Source of the DNA: CBDUXP01 sp965371225 [NCBI: uncultured bacterium]
Lineage (GTDB): Bacteria > Abyssobacteria > SURF-5 > CBDUXP01
Assembly (NCBI GenBank): GCA_965371225.1
Contig: CBDUXP010000004.1
Span: 62,001-126,000, forward strand
Length of the DNA stretch: 64,000 bases
Direction: 5' to 3'
The position numbers were made by a program, and so were the translations under genes. Positions 16,900 to 26,174 of this stretch are shown here, piece after piece; position 1 is the stretch's first letter, and every line of letters begins with the position of its first letter. Below the pieces are notes generated by a model. That model ran no database searches. It worked only from the letters and a program-made list of their open reading frames with translations, and was not told the DNA's origin.

Positions 16900-18971
16900 T
16901 ACAAAACCAGTTCGGGGCTATCCAGCATGCCCAGGCTAGCGCTTAGGCCCGCGTGGTCCGGCCAATGCAGATCCGGATCGTCTGCCAGCAGCCTGCGGGC
17001 ACACTGCCCCGCCGCGTCCATGAGGTCGGCATTGTGGACCAGGTGGCCGAGGCGAATGCGCGGGATGCCGCTCTGGCGCACGCCCAGGAATTCGCCGGGG
17101 CCCCGGAGCGCCAGGTCCTCCGCCGCGATCTCGAACCCGTCAGTCGTCCGCTTCAGAATCTCGAGCCGCGCCTCCCCCGTCGTCGTGGTCGGCGTCCCGC
17201 GCAACAGGCAGAGACCCGCATGGGCCCCGCGGCCCAGGCGCCCACGCAGTTGGTGCAACTGCGCCAGGCCGAAGCGGTGGGCGTCCTCGATGACCATGAC
17301 GCTCGCGTTGGGGACGTCCACCCCCACCTCGATCACCGACGTGCAGACGAGGACGTCGCTCTCGCCGGCGGCGAAGCGGCGCATGGCGGCTGATTTCTCG
17401 GCCGCGCTCATCCCGCCGTGCAGAAGGTCGAGATGGTACGCCTTCAACGGTCCGCGCCGGAGCCGGTCGATCTGCACCGTGACCGCCGTGGCGCCCTCGC
17501 TGCTTTCCGTCTCCTCTCGCGGGTGAATCAGCGGGCAGACCCAGAAGGCTTGGCGGCCGGCGTCCAGCTCGGCCTGCACGCGATGGATCCACTGCTTCCC
17601 GGGGGTGGGGCCGAGCAGTTCGGTCGCCACGGGCTGCCGCCCCGCGGGCAACTGCCGCAGCGTCAGCCGGTCGAAGTCGCCGTACAGGGTCAGTGCGAGG
17701 GTCCGGGGGATCGGCGTCGCAGTCATGACGATCAGGTGCGGCGCGATGCCTTTCTGTTGGAGGCGCGCGCGCTGGAGCACGCCGAACCGGTGCTGCTCGT
17801 CGATGATCACCAGCCCGAGCCGGGCGAAGCGGACGCCTTCGTCGAAGAGCGCCTGCGTGCCCACCACGAGGGGCACGTCCCCTTCGGCCACCCGCTCGCG
17901 GCGGAGGCGCCGGTCCGCCGCCGCCAAGCCGCCGGTGAGGGTCGTGAACTCCACGCCATGTGACCCGAGCCATTGCGCGACCGTGGCCGCGTGCTGATCC
18001 GCGAGCACTTCCGTCGGGGCCATCAGCGCCACCTGGGCGCCCGCGCGGATGGCGGTCAACGCAGCCTGGAGCGCGAGCAGCGTCTTCCCGGTGCCCACGT
18101 CCCCTTGCAGCAGCACGTTTGCGGGTGTGGTGGCGGCCAAGCGCCCGGCCAACTCATCCCACACCCGCTCCTGATCCTCTGTCAGCGCAAAAGGCAACGC
18201 CTCCTGAAACGCCTGGCACGCCGCGGGGGCGGACAGGGCCGTCGCCCGTTCCTTGGCCGGCGCACTCGCCCGGGCTTGTTGCATGCGCAACTGGAACAGG
18301 AGGAATTCTTCAAAGATGAATCGGCGGCGCGCCACTTCGTGTTCGGCGAGGGTGTCCGGCTGGTGCATGGCCAGGAGCGCGTCCGCGAGGCTGGGGAACC
18401 CGTGAGTCTCGCGCACGTCGGGCGGCAAACCATCGGGATACGTCTGCCGTTGCGGGAGCAGCTCCCCCATCCACCCCCGAAGCTTCCGGTCGGAAATCCC
18501 CGGTGGCGTGCGATACCGGGGCAGCAGACACTGCCACCCGCCCTCGCTACTCTGCCCATCCAACACCTCCACCATTGGCGACGTCAGTTGCAGCGCGCCG
18601 CGGTACTCGCGCACGCGGCCCGTGCAGATCACGCGCTGCCCCTTCCGCAGGCTGCGGGCGAGGTAGGGCTGGTTGAACCACGCGAGCGCGATGGCGCCCG
18701 TCTCGTCCGTCAGCGTGGCGGTCACGGGCATCCGGCGCCAGCGACCGCGGCCGCCGCCCCGGACCGGCCCGAGGGTCCCAATGAGATTGACGTCCTCGCC
18801 GACGTCGAGCCCAGCGATGGGGACGACGGTGGAGCGGTCCGTGTACTCCCTGGGGAAGTGGTAGAGCAGGTCGGCGGGCGTGTGGATCTCAAACTCGGCG
18901 AGCCGGGTGGCCATGGCCGGGCCGAGCCCCTTCAGGTCCGTGAGACGCGCGACCGTGCTCTCGCGCGTCAG
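16899..18971 (-). CDS. recG: ATP-dependent DNA helicase RecG (probable CTG start)
   Basis: RecG reverses stalled replication forks and branch-migrates Holliday junctions. The core has the wedge OB-fold (about residues 60-170), Walker A GDVGTGKTLL, DEQH box IIDEQHRFG, and motifs TATPIPRTLALTLYGD and HQLRGRLGR. The first in-frame ATG (18914) would cut off the conserved LTDLKGLGP segment that precedes the LLYHFPREYTDRS region. Reading on gives an in-frame CTG at 18971, two bases after the purE stop with a GGGGG run just before it, and 690 residues, the usual RecG length. I therefore propose CTG initiation. It is coupled to purE upstream and rsmD downstream. Confidence 0.93.
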   Translation of the reverse strand: MTRESTVARLTDLKGLGPAMATRLAEFEIHTPADLLYHFPREYTDRSTVVPIAGLDVGEDVNLIGTLGPVRGGGRGRWRRMPVTATLTDETGAIALAWFNQPYLARSLRKGQRVICTGRVREYRGALQLTSPMVEVLDGQSSEGGWQCLLPRYRTPPGISDRKLRGWMGELLPQRQTYPDGLPPDVRETHGFPSLADALLAMHQPDTLAEHEVARRRFIFEEFLLFQLRMQQARASAPAKERATALSAPAACQAFQEALPFALTEDQERVWDELAGRLAATTPANVLLQGDVGTGKTLLALQAALTAIRAGAQVALMAPTEVLADQHAATVAQWLGSHGVEFTTLTGGLAAADRRLRRERVAEGDVPLVVGTQALFDEGVRFARLGLVIIDEQHRFGVLQRARLQQKGIAPHLIVMTATPIPRTLALTLYGDFDRLTLRQLPAGRQPVATELLGPTPGKQWIHRVQAELDAGRQAFWVCPLIHPREETESSEGATAVTVQIDRLRRGPLKAYHLDLLHGGMSAAEKSAAMRRFAAGESDVLVCTSVIEVGVDVPNASVMVIEDAHRFGLAQLHQLRGRLGRGAHAGLCLLRGTPTTTTGEARLEILKRTTDGFEIAAEDLALRGPGEFLGVRQSGIPRIRLGHLVHNADLMDAAGQCARRLLADDPDLHWPDHAGLSASLGMLDSPELVL

Positions 18972-18972
18972 G

Positions 18973-19473
18973 TCAGCCCCCGCGCCGTTTGTCGACCGCT
19001 TCTTGGCGTTGAACGACGCTCTTGCCCAGCTCCGCCTTGTGGTCCGCGAAGGCCTGTCGCAAGCGGTCGTCGCTCAGCGCAAGCATTTGCACGGCGAGCA
19101 GCGCGGCATTCGTGGCGCCCGCCTCGCCGATGGCGACTGTGGCGACGGGCACCCCGCTCGGCATCTGCACCGTGGCATGGAGCGCATCCACCCCCTGTAG
19201 ATCGGAGCTGGCGATGGGAACGCCGATGACCGGCAGCGTCGTATGCGAAGCGATCACGCCGGCCAAATGCGCCGCATAACCGGCGCCGGCGATGATGACC
19301 TTCGTACCGCGCTCCGCTGCGCCCTTTGCGAACGCGGCCGTCTCGTCGGGGCTGCGATGCGCCGAGAGAACGCGCACTTCATGGTCCACGCCGAACTGCT
19401 CGAGCGTGTCCGCCGCACGCGCCATCACGTCGTAGTCCGACTCGCTGCCCATCACGATTACAACGGTGGCCAT
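18973..19473 (-). CDS. purE: N5-carboxyaminoimidazole ribonucleotide mutase (PurE)
   Basis: The 166-residue PurE converts N5-CAIR to CAIR in IMP synthesis. It has [14 protein letters not shown] with the conserved Ser/Asp, SAHRSPDET with the catalytic His, and [14 protein letters not shown] and LPVIGVPI, the class I (bacterial) pattern. No purK is present in the window, so N5-CAIR must come from a gene elsewhere or the enzyme uses CO2 directly; a bacterial class I PurE normally needs PurK. It lies 14 bases after purD. Confidence 0.96.
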   Translation of the reverse strand: MATVVIVMGSESDYDVMARAADTLEQFGVDHEVRVLSAHRSPDETAAFAKGAAERGTKVIIAGAGYAAHLAGVIASHTTLPVIGVPIASSDLQGVDALHATVQMPSGVPVATVAIGEAGATNAALLAVQMLALSDDRLRQAFADHKAELGKSVVQRQEAVDKRRGG

Positions 19474-19487
19474 CCCAGTGCGTTTCC

Positions 19488-20768
19488 CTACGCCGACACG
19501 CGCGCCAACGCGCGGTGCCCGATGTCGCGGCGACAGTACTTCCCCTCAAATGCGATGCGGTCCGCCGCGGCGTACGCGCGCGTGAGGGCCTCGCGCAGGT
19601 CGCTCCCCAGCGCCGTCACGCCGAGCACGCGGCCCCCGTTCGTGACCACATCGCCATCCGTCAGGGAACTCGCGGCATGGAAAACCACCACGCTTGGTAT
19701 CTCTGCCGCGTCGTCAAGGCCGGTCATCGGCAGCCCCTTCTGGTAGGTCCCGGGATAGCCCCCGGAGGCGAGCACGACACACACGGCCGCATCCTCCCGC
19801 CAGGTTACCGCATGGTCGGCGAGGGTGCCGTCAGTAGCCGCCACGAGCAGGGGGAGCAAGTCGCTTTCCATCCGCGGCAGGAGGACCTGGCACTCCGGAT
19901 CCCCGAACCGGCAGTTGAACTCCAGCACGTACGGCACCCCCCCGCAAATCATCAGGCCGGCATACAGCACGCCGACGAACGGCGCGCCCCGGTTCGCGAG
20001 GGCGTCGATCACGGGCTGCATGACCGAGCGTGCAATGTCATCGAGCATCGCCTCATCCACCACCGGCGCGGGGGAATAGGCGCCCATGCCGCCGGTGTTC
20101 GGGCCGGTGTCCCCCTCCCCGATCCGTTTGTGGTCCTGGGACGTGGCGAGCGTGATGATGTGATGCCCGTCGGAGATGCCGAACACGCTGCACTCTTCAC
20201 CGTCGAGGAACTGCTCCACCAGGATCGTGGCGCCACTGTCGCCGAACACCCTGTCGCGCAGGGCCGCATCGATCGCGACCTGCGCCTGCTCCAAGGTCTC
20301 GCAAATGGTCACGCCTTTGCCGGCCGCCAACCCGTCCGCCTTGATCGCGAGGGGCGCGCCCATCTGCTGGGCGTACGCCCAGGCCGCGTCCGGATCCGCG
20401 AATGTCTCGGCGGCGGCGGTGCGTACTCCGGCGGTGTGCATGATGTCTTTGGCGAAGGCTTTGCTGCCTTCGATCCGTGCCGCGGCGGCGCTTGGCCCGA
20501 ACGCGGTGATGCCTGCGGCTGCCAGCGCGTCTACCACGCCGTTACAGAGGGGCGCCTCGGGACTGACCACCACCAGGTCAATGCGATGCTCGCGGGCGAG
20601 GCCCACCACGGCGGCATTGTCCAGAATATCCACGGGAACGCACTCCGCCACGGCTGCGATGCCGGCATTCCCCGGCGCGCACACCAGGTGTTCGCATTCG
20701 GGGCTCTGGGCAATCTTCCAGGCCAGGGTGTGGGCGCGACCGTCGCCGCCGAGAATGAGGACGCGCAT
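19488..20768 (-). CDS. purD: Phosphoribosylamine-glycine ligase (PurD)
   Basis: 426 residues, an ATP-grasp enzyme joining glycine to phosphoribosylamine to make GAR. It begins [22 protein letters not shown], with [25 protein letters not shown] (ATP-binding lysines), [13 protein letters not shown] and the [10 protein letters not shown] and [11 protein letters not shown] motifs. The glycine-rich N-terminus reads GGDGRAH rather than the usual GSGGREHA, a mild deviation. The start is set by the ATG 2 bases after the purH TAG; the frame stays open further upstream inside purH but without family character. Confidence 0.96.
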   Translation of the reverse strand: MRVLILGGDGRAHTLAWKIAQSPECEHLVCAPGNAGIAAVAECVPVDILDNAAVVGLAREHRIDLVVVSPEAPLCNGVVDALAAAGITAFGPSAAAARIEGSKAFAKDIMHTAGVRTAAAETFADPDAAWAYAQQMGAPLAIKADGLAAGKGVTICETLEQAQVAIDAALRDRVFGDSGATILVEQFLDGEECSVFGISDGHHIITLATSQDHKRIGEGDTGPNTGGMGAYSPAPVVDEAMLDDIARSVMQPVIDALANRGAPFVGVLYAGLMICGGVPYVLEFNCRFGDPECQVLLPRMESDLLPLLVAATDGTLADHAVTWREDAAVCVVLASGGYPGTYQKGLPMTGLDDAAEIPSVVVFHAASSLTDGDVVTNGGRVLGVTALGSDLREALTRAYAAADRIAFEGKYCRRDIGHRALARVSA

Positions 20769-20770
20769 GC

Positions 20771-22342
20771 CTAATGCCGGAAGTGGCGCATGCCGGTAAA
20801 CACCATGGCGAGACCGTGTTCGTCGGCCGCGGCGATCACATCCTCGTCCCCCTTCGAGCCGCCCGGTTGGATGATCGCGGTCACCCCGGCCGCCGCCGCA
20901 GTATCGATGCCGTCGCGGAACGGGAAGAATGCGTCGGAGGCGAGCACGGCGCCCCGCGCGCGGTCGCCGGCCTTCTGCACCGCGAGTTCGCTGGCGTCCA
21001 CACGGCTCATCTGCCCGGCCCCCGCGCCAACCAGCGTCTGGCCCTGCGCGAGCACGATGGCGTTGGATTTCACGTGCTTGCAAACGATCCAGGCGAATTG
21101 CAACGCCTCGCGCTCCTCGTCCGAGATGCCCCGTTCCGTGACCTGTTGCCAGTCCTCGGGTGCGACGCTGCCGGTATCGTAGCCTTGCACCAGGAGGCCG
21201 CCTGAGACGCGCCGCACGTTCGGCATGCCGTCTTGCAGCTTCGCCATGTCACCAACGGCCAGCAGACGCACGCTCTCCCCCCACCACCGGCTGGTCTGGA
21301 GCAGTTCGATCGCAGCGGGGCTGAACCCCGGCGCGACGATGGCTTCGACGAAGCGGTTTTCCTTTGCAATGCGCGCGGCCAGGGGCCGGTCGACCGCGCG
21401 GTTGAAACCCTGGACGCTGCCGAAGGCGCTCTTGGGATCGCCTGCCGACGCCCGCCCGTAGGCCTCGTCGATGGATTCGCCCGCGCCGGCCCCGCAGGGA
21501 TTCGTGTGCTTCACGATCGCCGCCGCCGGGATCGAGAAGTCCGCTACGAGGCGGAGTGCCGCGTCCAGGTCCAAGTAGTTGATGTAGGACAGGGGTTTAC
21601 CGGCCAGGACCTCCGCCGTGGCCAAGCCCACGTCCTGGGAACCCGGGTCGCGGTAGAACGCGCCCGTCTGGTGCGGGTTTTCCCCGTACCGCAGGTCCTG
21701 CACCTTCTGGAGGGCCAGGGTCAGCCGCTCGGGATACTCCGACCCGTTTGCGGAAATCCCCGCAAAATAGGTCGCAATGGCGGCATCGTAGGCGGCGGTG
21801 TACGCGAACACCTTTTGGGCCAGCCGCCGGCGCGTGCCCAGGGTGACGGTGCGCTGGTTGCCGCGCATCTCGGCCAGCACCACGTCGTAGTCCCGCGGAT
21901 CGGTGAGCACCGTGACGCTCTCGTGGTTCTTCGCCGCCGAGCGCAGCATGCTCGGGCCGCCGATGTCGATGTCCTCGATCGCCTCGGCCACGGTGGCGTC
22001 CGGCTTCGCGACCGTCTCCTGAAAGGGATAGAGATTCACCACGATCAGATCGATCATCCCGATGCCGTGCTGCTTGGCCGCAGCCATGTGCTCCGGCTTG
22101 TCCCGCAGGGCGAGCAACCCGCCGTGGATTTTCGGGTGCAGGGTCTTCACCCGGCCATCCATCATCTCCGGGAACCCCGTGTACTCCGCCACCGGCGTCA
22201 CCGGCAGCCCCGCGTCTTCGAGCGCCGTCTTGGTGCCGCCCGTAGACAACAGCTCGACGCCGAACCGGTGCAGGGCGGTGGCCAGCTCGACGATGCCCGC
22301 CTTGTCATACACGCTGAAGAGCGCGCGCCGAATCGGTCTCAC
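20771..22342 (-). CDS. purH: Bifunctional AICAR formyltransferase / IMP cyclohydrolase (PurH)
   Basis: 523 residues performing the last two steps to IMP. The N-terminal IMP cyclohydrolase part has ALFSVYDKAGIVELA, LLSTGGTKTAL, GFPEMMDGRVKTLHPKIHGGLL and NLYPFQETV. The C-terminal formyltransferase part has the KHTNPCGAG motif (catalytic Lys-His), SAFGSVQGFNR, LRYGENPHQ and SDAFFPFRDGID. The GTG start at 22342 overlaps the purQ TGA (GTGA). The IVKHTNPCG strongly supports normal transformylase activity using 10-formyl-THF. Confidence 0.97.
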   Translation of the reverse strand: MRPIRRALFSVYDKAGIVELATALHRFGVELLSTGGTKTALEDAGLPVTPVAEYTGFPEMMDGRVKTLHPKIHGGLLALRDKPEHMAAAKQHGIGMIDLIVVNLYPFQETVAKPDATVAEAIEDIDIGGPSMLRSAAKNHESVTVLTDPRDYDVVLAEMRGNQRTVTLGTRRRLAQKVFAYTAAYDAAIATYFAGISANGSEYPERLTLALQKVQDLRYGENPHQTGAFYRDPGSQDVGLATAEVLAGKPLSYINYLDLDAALRLVADFSIPAAAIVKHTNPCGAGAGESIDEAYGRASAGDPKSAFGSVQGFNRAVDRPLAARIAKENRFVEAIVAPGFSPAAIELLQTSRWWGESVRLLAVGDMAKLQDGMPNVRRVSGGLLVQGYDTGSVAPEDWQQVTERGISDEEREALQFAWIVCKHVKSNAIVLAQGQTLVGAGAGQMSRVDASELAVQKAGDRARGAVLASDAFFPFRDGIDTAAAAGVTAIIQPGGSKGDEDVIAAADEHGLAMVFTGMRHFRH

Positions 22343-23178
22343 GAGGCCTTGCTCCACGTCCGGCGCTTCCGCCGGGCGGCGTATTGTACGGCGTTTCGGA
22401 AAATGGCGACCCCCTGGCCCAGGGCCGGGACCCGTTCGCGGGTCCACCGGGGGTGGTTGGTGCGGTACAGATAACCCTCCGGGTGCGGCATGAGACCGAA
22501 GACGCGGCCGGTCGGGTCGCACAGCCCGGCGATGCCGGCCACCGACCCGTTGGGGTTGCCGGGGTACTCGGCCGGCTCCCCCTCCGGGCCCACGTACCGC
22601 AGGGGGATCAGGTGGTGCTCCTCCAAGGTCCGAAGGAGCCGCTTGTCCTTGGGGATCACCTTGCCCTCGCCGTGGCGCACCGGCAGATACAGCCCCGGGA
22701 GCTTGCGCGTGAAGACGCAGGGCGACTCGGGGTCCGCCGCCATGTGGACCCAGCGATCCTCGAACCGGCCAGAGTCGTTGAACGTGACCGTGGCCTCCTG
22801 GCGCCCGCGCCGGCCCCCCGTTGCGGGGAGCAGCCCCATCTTGACCAATACCTGGAACCCATTGCAAATACCGAGGATAAGCTTTTCCTCTTCAAGGAAT
22901 TCATGAATGGACCCGGCCAGGTGCACAGTGAGCTTGTTCGCCAGCACGCGGCCGGCCGCAATGTTATCACCGAAGGAAAACCCGCCGGGCACCACGAAGA
23001 TGTCGTAGTCGTGGAGGTGGCGGCCATCGGGCCCGCTGGGGTCGATGAGGTCGTTCACGTGCACGCGTTCGGCCTGGGCGCCGACCGGCGCCATCGTGAA
23101 GGCGTGCTCGGTTTCGTAGTCGCAGTTGATGCCGTACCCCGTGAGCACCAGCACCCGCACGTGACTCGCGTCTACCAT
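22339..23178 (-). CDS. purQ: FGAM synthase glutaminase subunit (PurQ)
   Basis: A 279-residue class I glutamine amidotransferase that supplies ammonia to PurL. It has VLVLTGYGINCDYETEHAF, the nucleophile in ILGICNGFQVLVKMGLLP (Cys of GICNG), and the His/Glu partners in MPHPEGYLYRTNHPRW. It is longer than the about 225-residue PurQ of Bacillus, like the long PurQ forms paired with long PurL proteins. Its ATG overlaps the purL stop by 7 bases, so the two subunits are made together. Confidence 0.96.
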   Translation of the reverse strand: MVDASHVRVLVLTGYGINCDYETEHAFTMAPVGAQAERVHVNDLIDPSGPDGRHLHDYDIFVVPGGFSFGDNIAAGRVLANKLTVHLAGSIHEFLEEEKLILGICNGFQVLVKMGLLPATGGRRGRQEATVTFNDSGRFEDRWVHMAADPESPCVFTRKLPGLYLPVRHGEGKVIPKDKRLLRTLEEHHLIPLRYVGPEGEPAEYPGNPNGSVAGIAGLCDPTGRVFGLMPHPEGYLYRTNHPRWTRERVPALGQGVAIFRNAVQYAARRKRRTWSKAS

Positions 23179-26174
23179 GCCAGCGGCTCCTGCCAGGCGG
23201 CCTTCAGCCCGGCGATATCCTCCCGCACGACGACCTGCCCGCCGAGCCCCACGATCGCGAAATCGGGTTTGCGCGTTACCGCCCCCACGCAGCGGGTTCC
23301 CGTGCCGCGCATGGCCCGCGCGAAGGATTCCCGATCCGCCTTCGCAACGGTCACCACGAAGCGACTCTGGGATTCGGAGAACAAGAGAAAGTCGTCGCGC
23401 TCCACGTCGGCCCGGAGCACCTTGCGCAGGTCCACCCGCATGCCCAGCCCCCCGGCGAACGCCGTCTCGGCCAGGGCCACGCCCAGGCCCCCGTCACTGC
23501 AGTCGTGACACGAGCGCACGAGCCCGCGCCTGATCGCCTTGGTCAGCGCCCGGTACCGCTTTTTCGCCGCGGTGGTGTCCACTGTTGGTACCCGGGCGCC
23601 CAGCCGACCGCGCTCGGCGGCGTATTCGCTGCCGCCCAGGTGAGCCGCGGTCTCGCCCACCACGTACACCAGATCCCCCGCCCGTTTGGCGTCCATGGTC
23701 ACCGCCTGCTCGACGTCGGGCATCACGCCGATCACGGAGAACAGCAGCGTCGGCGGGATGGAGATCTTGCGGTCGCCGATGCGGTAGTCGTTCTTCATGC
23801 TGTCTTTGCCGGAGATGCAGGGCACCCCGTACGCGGTGCAGACGTCGTAGAGCGCCTGGTTGGCGCGTACCAGTTGCGCCATCTTGTACTCGGCATCCGG
23901 CGTTTGCGGCGACGGGACCGGGTCCGGCCAGCAGAAATTGTCCAGGCCCGCCATGTGGTCTAGGCTGCCGCCGACGCAGACAGCATTGCGCACCGCCTCG
24001 TCCACTGCGGCGGCGGCCATGTGGTAGGCGTCCAGGTCGCTGTACCGCGGACACAGGCCGCTGGCGACCACCACCCCGTCGGGCCGTTCGCCGAGGGGCC
24101 GCAACACCGCCGCGTCGCCTGGTCCGTCATCGGCTGCGCCCACAAAGGGTTTGATCGCGCTCGCCCCCTGCACCTCGTGGTCGTACTGCCGCACGAAGGT
24201 CTCCTTGCTGCACACGTTCAGGCGGCCGAGGATCCGCTTGAGCGTGGCCCCCAGGTCCGGTGGTTCCGGCAAGTCGTCCAGGGGTTCGCCGGGTGGGGGC
24301 ACCCACGTGGCGGGCAGGTCCAGTTGTGGTACCCCGTCGTGGAAAAACGCCATGTCCAGGGCGGCTACGACCTTCCCGCCAAACCGCGCGATGAACTGGC
24401 CGGAGGCGGTGAACTCGCCCAGGGCGGTGACTGTCACGTCGCGGCGCGCCGCCAGGGCTTGGAACGCCGCCCAACAGTCCGGCGGCACGGCGAGGGTCAT
24501 CCGCTCCTGCGCCTCTGAGAGCAGGATTTCCCACGGTTGCAGGCCCGCATACTTCAGGGGCGCGCGGTCCAGGTGCAACTCGCACCCGCCGGGCGCCTGC
24601 GCCATTTCGCCGACGGAGGATGAGAGCCCCCCCGCACCGTTGTCCGTGATGCAGGTGTACAAGCCGCGGTCCCGCGCCTCCAGCAGAAAGTCCGTCATCT
24701 TCTTCTGCACGATGGGGTCGCCGATCTGCACGGCGGACACCGGGGAGCCCTCGTGCAGTTCCTCGGACGAGAACGTGGCGCCGTGGATGCCGTCCTTGCC
24801 GATGTCGCCCCCGGCCATGACGATCAAATCACCGGGTCGGGCGCGCTTCTCGTGGCCCGGTGTGCCCGCAATCGTGGCCGGCAGCAGGCCGCCCGTGCCG
24901 CAGAACACGAGGGGTTTGCCGAGGAAACGCTCGTCGAACACGATGCTGCCGTTCACGTCCGGGATCCCGCTTTGGTTCGCGCCATCTCGGACTCCGCGAT
25001 GGACGCCCTTGAAAATCCGTTTCGGGTGCAGCAGCCGGGGAGGCAGGGGGCCGTCGTGGTTCGGCGGGGCGAAGCAGAACGTGTCCGTATTGAAGATCAG
25101 GCGTGCCCCGCGGCCGGTACCGAAAGGATCCCGGTTGCACCCGACGATGCCGGTCAGCGCGCCGCCGTAGGGATCGAGTGCGGACGGGCTGTTGTGAGTT
25201 TCCACCTTCATCACGAGCGACCAGTCGTCCGTGAAGCGAATCACCCCCGCATTGTCGTGGAACACGGACAGGAGCCAGTCCACGTCCTTCGCAATGCGCT
25301 CGGTGCCGCCGCGGATGTAGGTGTTGAAAAGGCTGTCGATGGTTTGTCGCGTCCCGCTGCCATCGTCATAGCGGACGCGGGCGGCGAAGATTTTGTGCTT
25401 GCAGTGCTCGGACCAGGTTTGGGCCAGGGCCTCCAATTCCACGTCCGTCGGCTCGGGCCCCAGGCCCAGGGCGGCGCGCCGCTCGCGGACGTCAGGCTCC
25501 CGGTAATGGGCCTGAATGGCTTCCATCTCGGCGACGGACAGCGCGAGCATGCGCTCTTGGCTCATCGCCCGCAGCGCGTCCGGGGGGAGGTCCAGGCTGA
25601 TGCGTTCGACCCGCGGCGGCACGGGCGTGAAGTCGGCGGGCGGTTCCAAGGTCTCGCCACCGGCTCGCACGTACTGCGCGCCGGTCAGGACGGCCCATCG
25701 TTCGATCAGCTCGTTGGCGAGGAGGTCGCGGGCGACGCGCTCCACCTCTTCGGCCGTCAGGCTGCCCCTGATGCGAAATTGGGTCGCCGTGTGGACCACC
25801 AGGCCCCGGGCGCCGGGTCCCAGCGTGTCGCGCAACCCGTCGGCCACGGTCCGCGCCACGTTGTCGGTGACGCCGGGCCGGAACCCGACCTCGATGACCC
25901 AGTCCGCCTTGCCGCCCAGCGGCTCGTTGATGGTGGAGCGCTCGCTGACCGGGTCGGTAAGCAGGCAGGTCCGAATGCGTTCGGCATCGGCCGGGGTGAG
26001 CGGCCCGAGGATATTCGTGATGCGCACGATGCGCACGGCCCGCGCGTCCAGGCCAAGGTCCTCGGCCATCGCGTCCCGCACTGCGGCACCCGCCGCATCG
26101 AACATGGACGGCTTGAGGGCGACTTCAAATCGGGTGAGCGCACGCACGGCGGGGCGGACACGCCGTTCAGCCAT
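23172..26174 (-). CDS. purL: FGAM synthase, PurL with two fused N-terminal PurS-like modules
   Basis: 1000 residues; it makes FGAM from FGAR, ATP and PurQ-derived ammonia. The N-terminal about 170 residues contain two consecutive PurS-like repeats. The first begins TRFEVALKPSMFDAAG and has CLLTDPVSE; the second begins DWVIEVGFRPGVTDN and ends LLANELIERW. The PurL body follows, with LAQTWSEHCKHK, KVETHNSPSALDPYGG, GGDIGKDGIHGATFSS, ITDNGAGGLSSSVGEMAQ and, in the second half, SGKDSMKNDY and SDGGLGVALAE. No separate purS is present; its job (PurL-PurQ docking) is probably done by the fused repeats. It overlaps purM by 8 bases (ATGGCTGA). Confidence 0.95.
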   Translation of the reverse strand: MAERRVRPAVRALTRFEVALKPSMFDAAGAAVRDAMAEDLGLDARAVRIVRITNILGPLTPADAERIRTCLLTDPVSERSTINEPLGGKADWVIEVGFRPGVTDNVARTVADGLRDTLGPGARGLVVHTATQFRIRGSLTAEEVERVARDLLANELIERWAVLTGAQYVRAGGETLEPPADFTPVPPRVERISLDLPPDALRAMSQERMLALSVAEMEAIQAHYREPDVRERRAALGLGPEPTDVELEALAQTWSEHCKHKIFAARVRYDDGSGTRQTIDSLFNTYIRGGTERIAKDVDWLLSVFHDNAGVIRFTDDWSLVMKVETHNSPSALDPYGGALTGIVGCNRDPFGTGRGARLIFNTDTFCFAPPNHDGPLPPRLLHPKRIFKGVHRGVRDGANQSGIPDVNGSIVFDERFLGKPLVFCGTGGLLPATIAGTPGHEKRARPGDLIVMAGGDIGKDGIHGATFSSEELHEGSPVSAVQIGDPIVQKKMTDFLLEARDRGLYTCITDNGAGGLSSSVGEMAQAPGGCELHLDRAPLKYAGLQPWEILLSEAQERMTLAVPPDCWAAFQALAARRDVTVTALGEFTASGQFIARFGGKVVAALDMAFFHDGVPQLDLPATWVPPPGEPLDDLPEPPDLGATLKRILGRLNVCSKETFVRQYDHEVQGASAIKPFVGAADDGPGDAAVLRPLGERPDGVVVASGLCPRYSDLDAYHMAAAAVDEAVRNAVCVGGSLDHMAGLDNFCWPDPVPSPQTPDAEYKMAQLVRANQALYDVCTAYGVPCISGKDSMKNDYRIGDRKISIPPTLLFSVIGVMPDVEQAVTMDAKRAGDLVYVVGETAAHLGGSEYAAERGRLGARVPTVDTTAAKKRYRALTKAIRRGLVRSCHDCSDGGLGVALAETAFAGGLGMRVDLRKVLRADVERDDFLLFSESQSRFVVTVAKADRESFARAMRGTGTRCVGAVTRKPDFAIVGLGGQVVVREDIAGLKAAWQEPLAW

